Shown: positions 7,748 through 16,826, counted from the first letter of the stretch. The stretch: 64,000 nt of DNA from Vibrio tubiashii ATCC 19109 (GCF_000772105.1 NZ_CP009355.1:1550001-1614000), one strand, 5' to 3'. Numbers and translations: made by a program. The notes: generated by a model not told the origin, from the letters alone.

Positions 7748-10700
7748 TACACTGCGTCCATCACCAATTGTTCTTCCGTCTGTTTTGCCTGCTTACGACT
7801 GGTCAGTCCGAGTAAAATCGGAATCAATAATAAAGTAACCGCGGTAGCAAATAACTCGCCAAACACCAATGATACTGCGGCAGGTTTAAGGTATTGGGCT
7901 TGCTCTGCCGTCTCACTCAACAATGGCAGCAAGCCGCAAACCGTCGTAATCGTGGTCAAGAAAATAGCTCTCAGGCGACTCGTACCTGCTGTCACCAATG
8001 CTTGCTTAAGAGGCATGCCATTACGGTATTCATGATTGAAACGAGTAATCAAAACCAATGAATCGTTAATCACGATCCCTGTCATCGCCATCATGCCGAA
8101 CATAGATAACAAACTGATGGGCAAATCCATAATGTAGTGACCAAATATCGCCCCAGCAAAACCAAAAGGAATCACTGCCATAATGATAAACGATTGCCAA
8201 TAAGACTTAAGAGGAAGCGCTAACAAGATGTAAATCAATAAGATGGTCAGAATCATTGCCGATTTAAATCCATCGGAGACTTCACTGATCTCCTCAAACT
8301 CTCCACCCGCTTTTATTTTCACGCCAGGGTATTGAAGTTCAAGTTGTTCAATCCGCTGTGTCAGTTGAGTCATAGTCTGCTCGGGAGCCTGTATATCTCG
8401 ATTTTGCTTCCAATAGAGATTCACCACCTGCTCTCGATTTCTACGATACAAGATTTGAGGTTGCTGCTCATGCTGAAACTCAGCGATATCGCCTAACAGA
8501 ACGGTTTTTCCGCCTGCTAACATTACCTGTGATTGCTCTAACTGCGCCAAGGTCTTACGCGCATCCCTTGGGTATTTAAGCAATACTTTCGTTTCTTGGC
8601 CTTGTTCTAAAAGACGGTGAATTTCACGCTCGCCATAGGCTTCACCCGCCAGTTTAGCCAACTTGTCCTGCGTTAGGCCAAGCTGGTGACCAAACTCATT
8701 AAGCACCAAGCGAACCTGTGGCTGACCCCCTTTACCATCATCGAAGACATCGGCAACACCCGGTAGCACTGACAAGGTATCACCCAGTTCAATCGCCACG
8801 CGTTTTGCTAACTCTCTATCGCGGGATGATATAGAAATAAACGTGCCACCAGCGGGCGCTTCTGCAGCACTAAACTCAACAGAGTAAGCCCCTTCAATCG
8901 CGCCGACTTGTTGTCGCCAACTGTCAGTCAATAGGTTGCCAGGGAGTATGCTAAGAGACTCACTGGTCAACTCTGCCGTTACCTCAATCTCGCCATATCC
9001 ATCAGACCATGCTAACAGGTTAACGATCGGTGGTTTGCTAAGTGAGTAATCGGCTTGAAGCTGTTGCTCGACAGTGAGCATCGACTGCTCAATCTTATCC
9101 AATGCTTGCTTTTGCAAAGGTAGCGGAGCGCCATCTTCCAACGCCACTTTAGCGGTAATGTAACGCCCTGGAATTTCAGGAAAAATCGCACTGCGGATTG
9201 TTCCAGTCGACCACATTCCGTAGGCCAACACGATCATGGCAACAAAGCCCATCAAGCTAGCAAGTTTGTACTCCAGTACTGCCTCTAGCGCAGGTTTATA
9301 AACACGTTGATTAAACCAAGTCAGCCCGCCTTGTGCAGTGGATTGAATCTTAGCTATTATCCCCTTTTCTCGCTTATGCGTAGAAAGCTGCGCCAAATGC
9401 GATGGCAGAATGAACTTACTTTCAATCAAAGAGAAAATTAGGGCGAAAATCACCACTGCCGAAAAACCAGCCAGTATTTTGGCAAAGTCATTATTGATCC
9501 ACAGCATAGGAGAGAACGCGGCTATGGTGGTCAAGACGCCAAAGACAGTCGCCACAGACACAGAGTGGACACCGTGCCACGCCGCTTCTTTACCACTCTT
9601 GTATTGAGAGCGCTTTTCATGAATGGCTTCACCGACAACAACGGCATCATCGACCAAAATACCCAGCACTAAGATAAAGCCAAATAGCGTGATATCGTTG
9701 ATGCTGTAATTGGCTATTTGCATTGCCCCTAACGTACCTGCTAGTGCAACTGGGATCCCTACCGCGACCCAAAAAGCCAGTTTAAGCTCTAAAAAGATTC
9801 CCAGTAAAACGACGACAATCAATAGGCCTTGCCATGCATTATCCCCGAGTCGAAATAGCTGCTCCTCAATGTAAGGCGCCATATCAGCCATCACATTGAG
9901 CTCGATATCGTTAGGGAGAATTCGCTGTTGCTCAGCTAGCGTCTCTTCAATCGCTGAGCTCACTTTAAGTAGATTATCGGTTTGGCTAGTGCTGACCAAC
10001 AAAGCAATGGCATTAGAACCATTGTTTCTTACGATTGCGCCGCTTGTCTCGTAATCTCGAGTAAGTGTGGCTATATCACCTAAATAAACCGTACCTGATG
10101 GCCTAGACACCACCACCAGTTGCTTAAGTTTCTGTAAGTCATCGGCGTAACCGTCACCACGAATCACCATTCTTCCTTTATCACTGACTAACTCGCCAGT
10201 TCGTGACTCCAGTGACATTTGGTTAATCGTGTTGGCAAGATCGTCTAAGGTCATGCCGAGCTTTTTTAACTCATCAGGACGAGGCTCAATAATCAGCTGA
10301 GGAGCACGTGAGCCCCAGTTACTAACTTTTGAGATCCGTGGATTGCTCTTTAATGCTTGCTCGACTTGACGCGCAATTGGCTGAAGCTGCTCATCACTGC
10401 GGTCACCCGACACCACGACGAAAGCCGCTAAATTGGTAAACTCATTGCGCACCACTTGTGGTCTTTCTGCTTGAGCAGGGAAGCCATTGATGGCATTGAC
10501 GCGATTGCGTACGTCATCCAAGAGTTTGTTCAAATCCGTGCTACTGGTTTTGCGCACCACAACACTCGACTGACCCGCGCTAGATTGACTGGTGATCTGC
10601 TTGATTCCCGCAATACCGCTGATGGACTCTTCGATACGCTGGGTGATGCTTTCGTCTATTTGCTTAGCGCTTCCTCCGGGGTAAGCCACTGTAATAGATA

Positions 10701-10836
10701 TAGAAGATGGAGCAATCTGCGGAAATGACTCAACGCGTAACTGTCCAAATGCCATCACGCCACTTGCGATGATGGCAAGCATCAGCAAGTTAGCGCCGAC
10801 AGAGTTGTTAATAAACCACTTGGTTAACCAGTTCAT
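7747..10836 (-). CDS. RND family efflux transporter permease
   Basis: 1029 residues, the normal length for AcrB-type inner-membrane pumps. An N-terminal membrane helix, two large periplasmic loops (~30-330 and ~560-850) and twelve expected helices can be seen. The central membrane region includes GILVDDAVVVGEAIHE, the conserved charged helix-4 motif with paired aspartates used for proton coupling. It should exchange protons for drugs, detergents, bile salts or lipids with the adaptor encoded upstream (10836-11975; TAATG overlap) and a TolC-type channel not encoded here. It is the third gene of an operon beginning at 12864. The exact RND subfamily and substrates are not determined. Confidence 0.95.
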   Translation of the reverse strand: MNWLTKWFINNSVGANLLMLAIIASGVMAFGQLRVESFPQIAPSSISITVAYPGGSAKQIDESITQRIEESISGIAGIKQITSQSSAGQSSVVVRKTSSTDLNKLLDDVRNRVNAINGFPAQAERPQVVRNEFTNLAAFVVVSGDRSDEQLQPIARQVEQALKSNPRISKVSNWGSRAPQLIIEPRPDELKKLGMTLDDLANTINQMSLESRTGELVSDKGRMVIRGDGYADDLQKLKQLVVVSRPSGTVYLGDIATLTRDYETSGAIVRNNGSNAIALLVSTSQTDNLLKVSSAIEETLAEQQRILPNDIELNVMADMAPYIEEQLFRLGDNAWQGLLIVVVLLGIFLELKLAFWVAVGIPVALAGTLGAMQIANYSINDITLFGFILVLGILVDDAVVVGEAIHEKRSQYKSGKEAAWHGVHSVSVATVFGVLTTIAAFSPMLWINNDFAKILAGFSAVVIFALIFSLIESKFILPSHLAQLSTHKREKGIIAKIQSTAQGGLTWFNQRVYKPALEAVLEYKLASLMGFVAMIVLAYGMWSTGTIRSAIFPEIPGRYITAKVALEDGAPLPLQKQALDKIEQSMLTVEQQLQADYSLSKPPIVNLLAWSDGYGEIEVTAELTSESLSILPGNLLTDSWRQQVGAIEGAYSVEFSAAEAPAGGTFISISSRDRELAKRVAIELGDTLSVLPGVADVFDDGKGGQPQVRLVLNEFGHQLGLTQDKLAKLAGEAYGEREIHRLLEQGQETKVLLKYPRDARKTLAQLEQSQVMLAGGKTVLLGDIAEFQHEQQPQILYRRNREQVVNLYWKQNRDIQAPEQTMTQLTQRIEQLELQYPGVKIKAGGEFEEISEVSDGFKSAMILTILLIYILLALPLKSYWQSFIIMAVIPFGFAGAIFGHYIMDLPISLLSMFGMMAMTGIVINDSLVLITRFNHEYRNGMPLKQALVTAGTSRLRAIFLTTITTVCGLLPLLSETAEQAQYLKPAAVSLVFGELFATAVTLLLIPILLGLTSRKQAKQTEEQLVMDAV

Positions 10837-11975
10837 TATTCACTCCCCAATTTGGCCGTCATTTCAGTCATGCTGTGAGGTGCCATTTGCGTACCAACCA
10901 ACATCGAAATCAAAGGATAAACCACCACTCGACGAGACTGTTCACTTTGCTTGTCAAAACGAACGAACACTTGATCTTGCTGTTGACCAACCAGCGTTAC
11001 CCACTCTTTCTGTAATCTATCTTGGTTATCTAAAGTCCAAACAAAGCCATCACGTGTTAAGGCGCTAAGCGGCAAGGTCACAATGCTCTGCTGATTACCT
11101 AAACTCACCTCAACTTTAACTTGCTGATTAGGAAGCAATTTTTCCTTTTCTGCATAAGGCTCGCTTACTGCTAACACAACCTGACGTTGACGAGTGTTGG
11201 CATCGGCCTGAGGGGCAACATAGCGAACCTTAGCAGGCCAATGCTGCCCTGCTCTGTTTGATACCGAGATTTCTGGTTTGCTCAGCGCACCTTGTACTTT
11301 CTGCCAGTGGAGATCCGAAACGGGCAGCGCCACATCGACGGAATCACTCGCCGCCAACTCAAACAACACTTGCCCTGACTCTAACCACTCACCTGGGCTA
11401 ATCATGCGTCGTAATATAATCGCGTCAAATGGCGCCACTATATTGGCTTCACTTAGCAGTTTGTTGGCGCTCTGCAGCGCTTGCTGTGCTCTGTCTAACT
11501 CCGCTTTCGCTGCCGCCACTTGCGGCTCTCTGCGTGCAAAAGGTGAGCTGGTTTTGGCTGACAACATTTTCAATGCCACTGTCTGTTCGTGTTTCGCCTG
11601 CTTGAGATTAAGCTCAGCTTGCGTTACTTGGCTTTTCGCTTGCGCCAAATTAGACGCTAACGCACTGGTCTCTAGCTTGGCGAGTAGATCACCTTTCGAC
11701 ACCGTCATCCCCGGCTCTAATTGAGAATCTAACCAAGCAAGTTGGGCGGTGCTCGATGCCTTAAGTTGAATCGGCCACCTTGCAGTTGTGGTGGCAAGTA
11801 AAGTCAAAGACGACTTATGCGCTTGCGGCGTCACCTCAATAATTGAAACAGGCGCTTTCAGCTCCGCCTTCTCTTTAATTGGAGTAGGCTGTGGCTCTAA
11901 GTAATCAACCATAACCAAGGCAGCGAAGATAGCGCTTACGCCTAACGCAACAGCTAAGATAGATTTAACCTTCAT
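10836..11975 (-). CDS. RND efflux periplasmic adaptor (HlyD/MFP family)
   Basis: 379 residues from the ATG at 11975. It has an N-terminal membrane anchor (MKVKSILAVALGVSAIFAAL), split biotinyl-lipoyl halves (GMTVSKGDLLAKLE and IVAPFDAIILRR), an intervening coiled coil (~105-180, rich in A/Q/K: LAQAKSQVTQAELNLKQ) and C-terminal beta-barrel domains. I chose 11975 because AGGAGA lies at 11982-11987. The longer reading frame to 12026 adds a basic leader that would precede the anchor. The start overlaps the end of the upstream ABC-domain gene by 11 bases, and the end overlaps the permease start as TAATG. It links the RND pump to the outer-membrane channel. Confidence 0.92.
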   Translation of the reverse strand: MKVKSILAVALGVSAIFAALVMVDYLEPQPTPIKEKAELKAPVSIIEVTPQAHKSSLTLLATTTARWPIQLKASSTAQLAWLDSQLEPGMTVSKGDLLAKLETSALASNLAQAKSQVTQAELNLKQAKHEQTVALKMLSAKTSSPFARREPQVAAAKAELDRAQQALQSANKLLSEANIVAPFDAIILRRMISPGEWLESGQVLFELAASDSVDVALPVSDLHWQKVQGALSKPEISVSNRAGQHWPAKVRYVAPQADANTRQRQVVLAVSEPYAEKEKLLPNQQVKVEVSLGNQQSIVTLPLSALTRDGFVWTLDNQDRLQKEWVTLVGQQQDQVFVRFDKQSEQSRRVVVYPLISMLVGTQMAPHSMTEMTAKLGSE

Positions 11976-12864
11976 AAGAAATCTCCTGTTGGTTAGGGGT
12001 TTCGGCCTCAGCCTTTGATGAAACATTGAGACGTTGAGTGATCTCTGCTAATCGAGACAATGTTTGTAGTGTGATAGGCAAAACGATCGCAGCCTGTACA
12101 AATTCAATAGAGTAAGTAACGATGGAAAACACCGTTCCAACGCTTGGCTCGACCAACACACTGACCATCCATAAATTGATCAGCACTGCACTTAGTAAGA
12201 CAATAAAAATCAATCCATAAGCAATAGCTTCGGTATCAGACAATTTTATTTCACAACTCATAAGGCGTTTGAAATGACCGCGTATGGTAGCAAACCTGCC
12301 GCTGTTCAACGCCGTAACCTGAAGTTCAAGCTGATCGTTTAGCGCACCATTTAAGCGAGTGAAAGTGCCATGAAACAAGCCGTAGATAATCAAGATGCCG
12401 ACACCCGAGGCCAAGACACTCAGAGCAAGATAGAGGTGGAATGCAGCGAGGATAACAACGGTAGCAACAAGCTGTACCACTGCCGTCATTAACGCCGGCA
12501 AATCATCTTCTAAGAAGTCCACCAGCTCACGAGACATGGTTAAGCGCGCACTACGGACTGACACTGGCGCGTGTTCTAAGTTACGCTCAACCAATCTGGC
12601 TAACTTAAAGCGAATACGGCCATAAACTCGGGTATCATAAAAACGACGCAGAACACCAACAGCTACGACGAACAGCAGCAAAAAAGCAAAGTGAACTAAG
12701 GGTTGCATGTCATGATTTAATACACCATCAATCGCGTAGCCTATCGCAAGTGGCAGTAATATCAGCATCACGTTTTCCACTAGCACCATGAACCAAGTAA
12801 GCGCTACTTTGAAGGGCTCTAAGCCAATGGTGGATTTAAGTGTTACTTGGAAGCGGTCAGACAT
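11965..12864 (-). CDS. ABC transporter six-transmembrane domain protein lacking an ATPase domain
   Basis: About 300 residues with roughly five to six hydrophobic segments, resembling the membrane half of type I ABC exporters. A GYAIDGVLNHDM segment follows the first helices and a long helix bundle carries coupling-helix-like stretches. No Walker A, signature or Walker B sequence is present, and no ATPase gene adjoins it. ATG at 12864 is chosen because AGGA lies 6 bases upstream; ATG at 12867 is 3 bases earlier. It opens the RND operon and overlaps the adaptor gene by 11 bases, so it is made with the pump. Whether it borrows an ATPase, or acts as a membrane accessory to the RND complex, is unknown. 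Confidence 0.8.
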   Translation of the reverse strand: MSDRFQVTLKSTIGLEPFKVALTWFMVLVENVMLILLPLAIGYAIDGVLNHDMQPLVHFAFLLLFVVAVGVLRRFYDTRVYGRIRFKLARLVERNLEHAPVSVRSARLTMSRELVDFLEDDLPALMTAVVQLVATVVILAAFHLYLALSVLASGVGILIIYGLFHGTFTRLNGALNDQLELQVTALNSGRFATIRGHFKRLMSCEIKLSDTEAIAYGLIFIVLLSAVLINLWMVSVLVEPSVGTVFSIVTYSIEFVQAAIVLPITLQTLSRLAEITQRLNVSSKAEAETPNQQEISYEG

Positions 12865-13012
12865 CATTGTTCCTGTGAATGAATTTGGCGTTAGTATTGC
12901 CAATTCATCTCAAGAAAAAGTGTCCCAGATTGCTGTTTTGATCATTTGAGTGTCGATAACCTTTTGTTAACGCCTACCCACTTACACTCCTACCATAATC
13001 AATAAATCACAC

Positions 13013-13038
13013 TTAGGTATGTGTTTAACCTAGGTATG
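13013..13038 (+). promoter_or_regulatory. direct repeat upstream of the GyrI-like/two-component operon
   Basis: TTAGGTATG at 13013-13021 is repeated as CTAGGTATG at 13030-13038, 17 bases apart. The second copy ends just before the ATG at 13047. Tandem repeats about 1.5 helical turns apart can be response-regulator sites, and an OmpR-type regulator is in this operon. They lie very close to the start codon, so a regulator bound here would probably repress. Function is inference. Confidence 0.35.
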
Positions 13039-13046
13039 GAGTCAGC

Positions 13047-13586
13047 ATGAAATTATTCGCATCCATCGCCACCACCGCCTTAATTACTGGCTCAATCTGG
13101 GGGCTTGTCTTAGCTCAACCTGCCGTAGCCGAAGATGTCAGTGGCACAAAATCGTCAGCAGCACCCGTTGTCGATAACAAGCCCAACAACTACTTGCGCG
13201 GCGTCACTCAGACCACCGCATTACAAGGCGTGCCAAACTTATGGGATAAGTTCTACGCCAGAATCGATGAGGCTAACCCTCTAACTCAGAAGGTTGATCG
13301 CATCGTCGTGTTGTACCAAGCATTTAATGCAGATTTCTCTGAAGCAGAGGTGACAATTGGTTACCCGACCACTGCGGGCGCAATAGCAAGTGACCTGACC
13401 AAACTACCAGACATAGCCGATGCAAAACTTCTGCTCAAGGAAGGAAAGCACAATGAAGCTGAGCTCACAGAGGCATGGCAGAAAATAGACTTTGCTAAAA
13501 AGCCTTATGCGGTGGTCGAAACTCACTACCTCAACCAACACGGCTTACCTGAAGCGAACCAAATGTCCGTCTACTATAAGCAATAG
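13047..13586 (+). CDS. exported GyrI-like domain protein
   Basis: 179 residues. A Sec signal peptide (MKLFASIATTALITGSIWGLVLAQPAVA) is followed by a domain whose pattern matches GyrI-like ligand-binding folds. A beta strand IVVLYQAFNADFSEAEVTIGYP (residues ~90-111) and then KEGKHNEAELTEAWQKID, the typical x-x-G-x-x-x-x-L-x-x-A-W-x-x-I helix, are both present. GyrI-like domains normally bind hydrophobic or cationic small molecules in the cytoplasm, attached to regulators. An exported version is unusual and could act as a periplasmic ligand binder or sensor for the sensor kinase three genes downstream. It is first in the operon, with GGAG ahead of the ATG. The fold call is by pattern only. Confidence 0.65.
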   Translation: MKLFASIATTALITGSIWGLVLAQPAVAEDVSGTKSSAAPVVDNKPNNYLRGVTQTTALQGVPNLWDKFYARIDEANPLTQKVDRIVVLYQAFNADFSEAEVTIGYPTTAGAIASDLTKLPDIADAKLLLKEGKHNEAELTEAWQKIDFAKKPYAVVETHYLNQHGLPEANQMSVYYKQ

Positions 13587-13603
13587 AGTGAGAGGAGATA
13601 ACT

Positions 13604-14494
13604 ATGTTTGAGTCTATGTCTCAAGTGTTCTCGGAAAGCACTATCATATTTACCGAAAGCTGGGTGGATGATAATTTCCTGCTTATTGCTGTCGCTATCT
13701 TCTTAATCGAACTTATCCGCTATGCGTTTAAAAAGAAGCTTAGCTGGAACATGATAGGAGATAGTGCGACCAACTTTGTCACGCTATTTTTCCTACTGAT
13801 TACACTGTTTGTTATCGGTCTAGCTTATGTGGGCGCGTTTGTTTTTGCCTACGAAAACTTTAGCCTAACTCAGTTACCGATCACGGGGTGGACAATTCTT
13901 GGCTGTTTGATTCTTGCAGATTTAGCTTACTACTGGGAGCACCGATTTTTACACAGTAATGGAATCGCTTGGGGAACGCACTCCGTTCACCATAGCTCGC
14001 CCTACTTCAATATATCGGTGGCATACAGATTTGGACCTTTGGACTGGTTTTTCCCGTTCTTTTTCCATTTGCCTTTGATTTTACTCGGCTTCAATCCGTT
14101 TGTTGTTTTGATGTGTGAAACCTTCGTTCAGTTGTTTCAAACCCTTCTTCATACTGAAGCGGTGCGAAAGTTTCCTCGTCCGATTGAGGCCATATTCAAT
14201 ACGCCGTCGCATCACAGGGTTCATCATGCAACCAATAAACAGTACCTCGATAAAAACTATGCCGGAATACTGATTATTTGGGATCGCATGTTTGGTACCT
14301 TTGCCCGAGAAGAGGAAGAAGTAAAATATGGCGTTTACCCACGGATTAACTCCGTCAATCCATTTAAAGTATACTTCAATGGATATATGAAGCTTTTCAG
14401 CCAGATATGGCATGCGCCGGAGTGGAGCGTCAAGTTCAAACTACTGGTTAAACCGCCTATCTGGGCTTGGCAGCAAGAACAAAAAAGGAAGTAA
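13604..14494 (+). CDS. sterol desaturase / fatty acid hydroxylase family protein
   Basis: 296-residue integral membrane di-iron enzyme. The histidine clusters are intact: H113-x3-H117 (EHRFLH), H126-x2-HH (THSVHH, to 130) and HHRVHH (203-208). About four membrane segments occur at residues 23-40, 57-83, 93-108 and 140-170. The family hydroxylates or desaturates lipid chains using O2; in bacteria the targets are membrane lipids, ornithine lipids or carotenoids. The substrate here is unknown. It lies 17 bases after the GyrI-like gene and 7 bases before the response-regulator gene, so a single operon is likely. This suggests a lipid-modification response controlled by the two-component system. 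Confidence 0.88.
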   Translation: MFESMSQVFSESTIIFTESWVDDNFLLIAVAIFLIELIRYAFKKKLSWNMIGDSATNFVTLFFLLITLFVIGLAYVGAFVFAYENFSLTQLPITGWTILGCLILADLAYYWEHRFLHSNGIAWGTHSVHHSSPYFNISVAYRFGPLDWFFPFFFHLPLILLGFNPFVVLMCETFVQLFQTLLHTEAVRKFPRPIEAIFNTPSHHRVHHATNKQYLDKNYAGILIIWDRMFGTFAREEEEVKYGVYPRINSVNPFKVYFNGYMKLFSQIWHAPEWSVKFKLLVKPPIWAWQQEQKRK

Positions 14495-14501
14495 AGGTTC
14501 A

Positions 14502-15176
14502 ATGACGATTAGTGCCCTGTTAATTGAAGACGATAAAGATCTCGCCGAAGCAATCAGTGATTACATGGAACTAGACGGAGTCGAATTTGACTTTGCCTAC
14601 AACGGATTATCAGGGCTTAACTTCGCGTTAAGTAACAGCTACGATATCATTCTTACCGACCTGAACATGCCTAAGATGGATGGCATTGATGTCTGCCAAT
14701 CCTTGCGAGAGAAAGGAGTCAGTACACCGATCTTGATGCTCACTGCCCGAGATACCTTGGACGATAAGCTGACTGGCTTTGCCGCGGGTTCTGATGATTA
14801 TCTGGTCAAGCCGTTTGCGATGGAAGAACTCAAGGTTCGCGTGCTCGCACTGGTACGCAGAGCTAAAGGGGCGGTGACCTCACTTTCAGTTGGCGATCTC
14901 AAGGTCGACCTCGATCAGCACCAAGTGAGTCGCGCAGGTCAAGCAATTAAACTTCCTCCTGTGTGCTGGAAGATGTTGGTATGTCTGATTCAAAATAGCC
15001 CTAACGTTGTCAGTAAATCCAAGCTAGAAGAAGAAGTATGGGGCGATGAGCTACCCAATGCTGACAGTTTGAAAGTGCATTTGTTTAAGCTAAGACAAGC
15101 GATTGATGCGCCGTTCGAAAACAAGCTGATTCACACCCTCCACGGTGTAGGTATTGCGATCAGAGAGGAAGAGTAA
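14502..15176 (+). CDS. OmpR family response regulator
   Basis: 224 residues from ATG 14502. The receiver domain (1-~118) has acidic pocket D10/D11, phospho-acceptor D53 (LTDLNMPKMDG) and lysine in LVKPF. A winged-helix DNA-binding domain follows (~130-222; VHLFKLRQAID in the recognition region). The longer open frame from 14412 would run into the preceding gene and has no added domain, so 14502 with AAAGG upstream is preferred. The TAA stop directly abuts the GTG start of the sensor kinase. Likely targets are its own operon and perhaps the divergent efflux operon; this is inferred from position. Confidence 0.93.
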   Translation: MTISALLIEDDKDLAEAISDYMELDGVEFDFAYNGLSGLNFALSNSYDIILTDLNMPKMDGIDVCQSLREKGVSTPILMLTARDTLDDKLTGFAAGSDDYLVKPFAMEELKVRVLALVRRAKGAVTSLSVGDLKVDLDQHQVSRAGQAIKLPPVCWKMLVCLIQNSPNVVSKSKLEEEVWGDELPNADSLKVHLFKLRQAIDAPFENKLIHTLHGVGIAIREEE

Positions 15177-16472
15177 GTGAAGCGCGTTAGTATTAAGCGA
15201 GATATCTACCTTTACTTGTTTGGCTTGGTGATCAGTTTAACCGCTATCTATGGCTTGATGATCAGCCAAAGTTACCAGATTGGCCTCAACGAATCGGCCA
15301 AATATGGCTTTCTCTACGAGCTGAAACTTGCTGAGACTGAGTTTCTCGCTACTGGCAAAATCCCTCAATCTCAAAGTAGTACCCTGCAAGTTTACTCAGA
15401 CTTCAATCAAATCCCAGCAAAGTTTCTCCAACAGTTCGATTGGGAGACGTTTGAAAACGATGTGATTTACGAAGACTATATCGCCAATGCCAGTGGCGGT
15501 TATGGTGAGTACCTTTACGCTGCTCTTCACTATGTCGAAGCAAAAAACAGCTATTTGTACGTCGTTTCCCAATATGACGAAGCCGTCTATACCGAGCTAT
15601 TTAGCCAGAGCCCACCAGAATCCGTCAGCAAATTTAACTCCGCTTTCTTGATCGTCGGCGCATTGCTGCTGTTCGTCTTTCTTCTGATTCGATTACTGAT
15701 TCATAGGCTCACCAAACCGATTATTACCTTGTCTCAATGGTCACAGACTCTCAACTTACAAGAGACCAACAAGCTAGAGAAGTTTCGCTACACCGAGGTC
15801 GACCTGTTAGCAAAACAGCTAGTAGAGAGCGTTAAACAACAGCGTGAGGCAATTGAAAGGGAGGAGTTCTTTCTCCGCGCCGCTAGCCACGAGTTAAGAA
15901 CGCCCGTATCTATTATTTCCGCCAGTGGTGAGATGTTAACCCGCCTTTCAGATTCTATGACCAAAGGCGGTCAACGCGCAGTCGCTAGGATCAATCGCTC
16001 CGTGGTAACGATGCAAAACCTTATCACTACCCTACTTTGGATGAGCAGAAACCAACTTGATGATCTCGAAATTAAAGAGGTCGATTTAGAACAATTGGTA
16101 CAGACTATCTTAACCAACCATCAATACCTGCAAGATGGAAAACAAGTCGCTATCAAAGTGAATGCAAGCCCGCAAAATTCGCCCGTAACACTGCCAAGTA
16201 TCTTGGTTGAAATTGTCCTAACGAATCTTATCCGTAACGCTTTACAGCATACCAAGCAAGGAGCAATAAATATCGAACTCTCGGGCTCTGATGTTCAAGT
16301 CACTAATTCATTGGAAGACTCAGAATCAAGCAGCTCTGAGGTTTCATTTGGTATCGGCCTCATTCTAATCGAGCGATTATGTCGCCACCAAGAGTGGAAG
16401 TTTGAATATCATCAAGAGACAGAGTTTATCGCCAGAGTAAGTTTTCAATCCCATCGCTCGCAATCAGAGTGA
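15177..16472 (+). CDS. sensor histidine kinase
   Basis: 431 residues; GTG start abutting the response-regulator stop. Helices at ~10-30 and ~155-178 flank a periplasmic sensing domain of about 120 residues. A HAMP-like linker and a HisKA domain follow, with phospho-acceptor H238 (AASHELRTP). The ATPase N box is present (EIVLTNLIRNALQHT). The region that usually holds the D-x-G-x-G motif is short and reads VQVTNSLEDSESSSSE before SFGIGLILIERL, so the ATP lid is compact. That is seen in some functional PhoR-like kinases. Cognate partner is the adjacent OmpR-type regulator; the signal is unknown, with a lipid or drug ligand suggested by neighbouring genes. Confidence 0.92.
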   Translation: MKRVSIKRDIYLYLFGLVISLTAIYGLMISQSYQIGLNESAKYGFLYELKLAETEFLATGKIPQSQSSTLQVYSDFNQIPAKFLQQFDWETFENDVIYEDYIANASGGYGEYLYAALHYVEAKNSYLYVVSQYDEAVYTELFSQSPPESVSKFNSAFLIVGALLLFVFLLIRLLIHRLTKPIITLSQWSQTLNLQETNKLEKFRYTEVDLLAKQLVESVKQQREAIEREEFFLRAASHELRTPVSIISASGEMLTRLSDSMTKGGQRAVARINRSVVTMQNLITTLLWMSRNQLDDLEIKEVDLEQLVQTILTNHQYLQDGKQVAIKVNASPQNSPVTLPSILVEIVLTNLIRNALQHTKQGAINIELSGSDVQVTNSLEDSESSSSEVSFGIGLILIERLCRHQEWKFEYHQETEFIARVSFQSHRSQSE

Positions 16473-16535
16473 TAACCAAATCTTAACCCTCGTTCACCTA
16501 AACTTACTCGTATAGTGAATTTTAGGAGTCTATCA

Positions 16536-16688
16536 ATGGGTACTTGGATTTTAGAAACTCTACTTTGGGCAATTGTCACCGTTGCTGTCTGTGTAGCAAT
16601 TTGGGGCTTCAACCTACCCAATATTCTCATCGCATTGGGTATTTCCGTCGGGGTTTCTCTACTGCTGGGGAATAGCTGGCGAAGCTAG
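16536..16688 (+). CDS. small predicted membrane protein (50 residues)
   Basis: ATG at 16536 follows TAGGAG. The frame encodes 50 residues starting MGTWILETLLWAIVTVAVCV and closes with TAG at 16688. Two hydrophobic segments (residues ~5-22 and ~28-44) separated by GFNLPN suggest a hairpin across the inner membrane. It starts 63 bases after the sensor kinase stop, on the same strand, and is followed by a strong terminator at 16774. Small membrane proteins next to two-component systems often modulate the kinase; that is inference. The frame is too short for common ORF cut-offs and may be missed in annotations. Confidence 0.6.
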   Translation: MGTWILETLLWAIVTVAVCVAIWGFNLPNILIALGISVGVSLLLGNSWRS

Positions 16689-16773
16689 GTAAACTTCGCC
16701 TACCTATCGAGCAATTTTTCATTCACGTTTCTCTCCTTTTTGAATAGCACACTTACAACACAATTCCGCTACA

Positions 16774-16809
16774 AGCCATTTACAAACCTCTTGTAAATGG
16801 CTCTTTTTT
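16774..16809 (+). terminator. Rho-independent terminator of the two-component operon
   Basis: AGCCATTTACAA (16774-16785) pairs perfectly with TTGTAAATGGCT (16791-16802) over a 5-base loop, followed by CTTTTTT. It closes the operon that starts at 13047 and lies directly before the MFS gene at 16827. Confidence 0.9.
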
Positions 16810-16826
16810 GCCTTTAAATCAAAGCT

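Noticed and set aside
11278..11724. 148-codon antisense ORF inside the adaptor gene
   Set aside because: Codons mirror the coiled-coil gene on the other strand, cysteine-rich with no domain; a shadow of the real gene.
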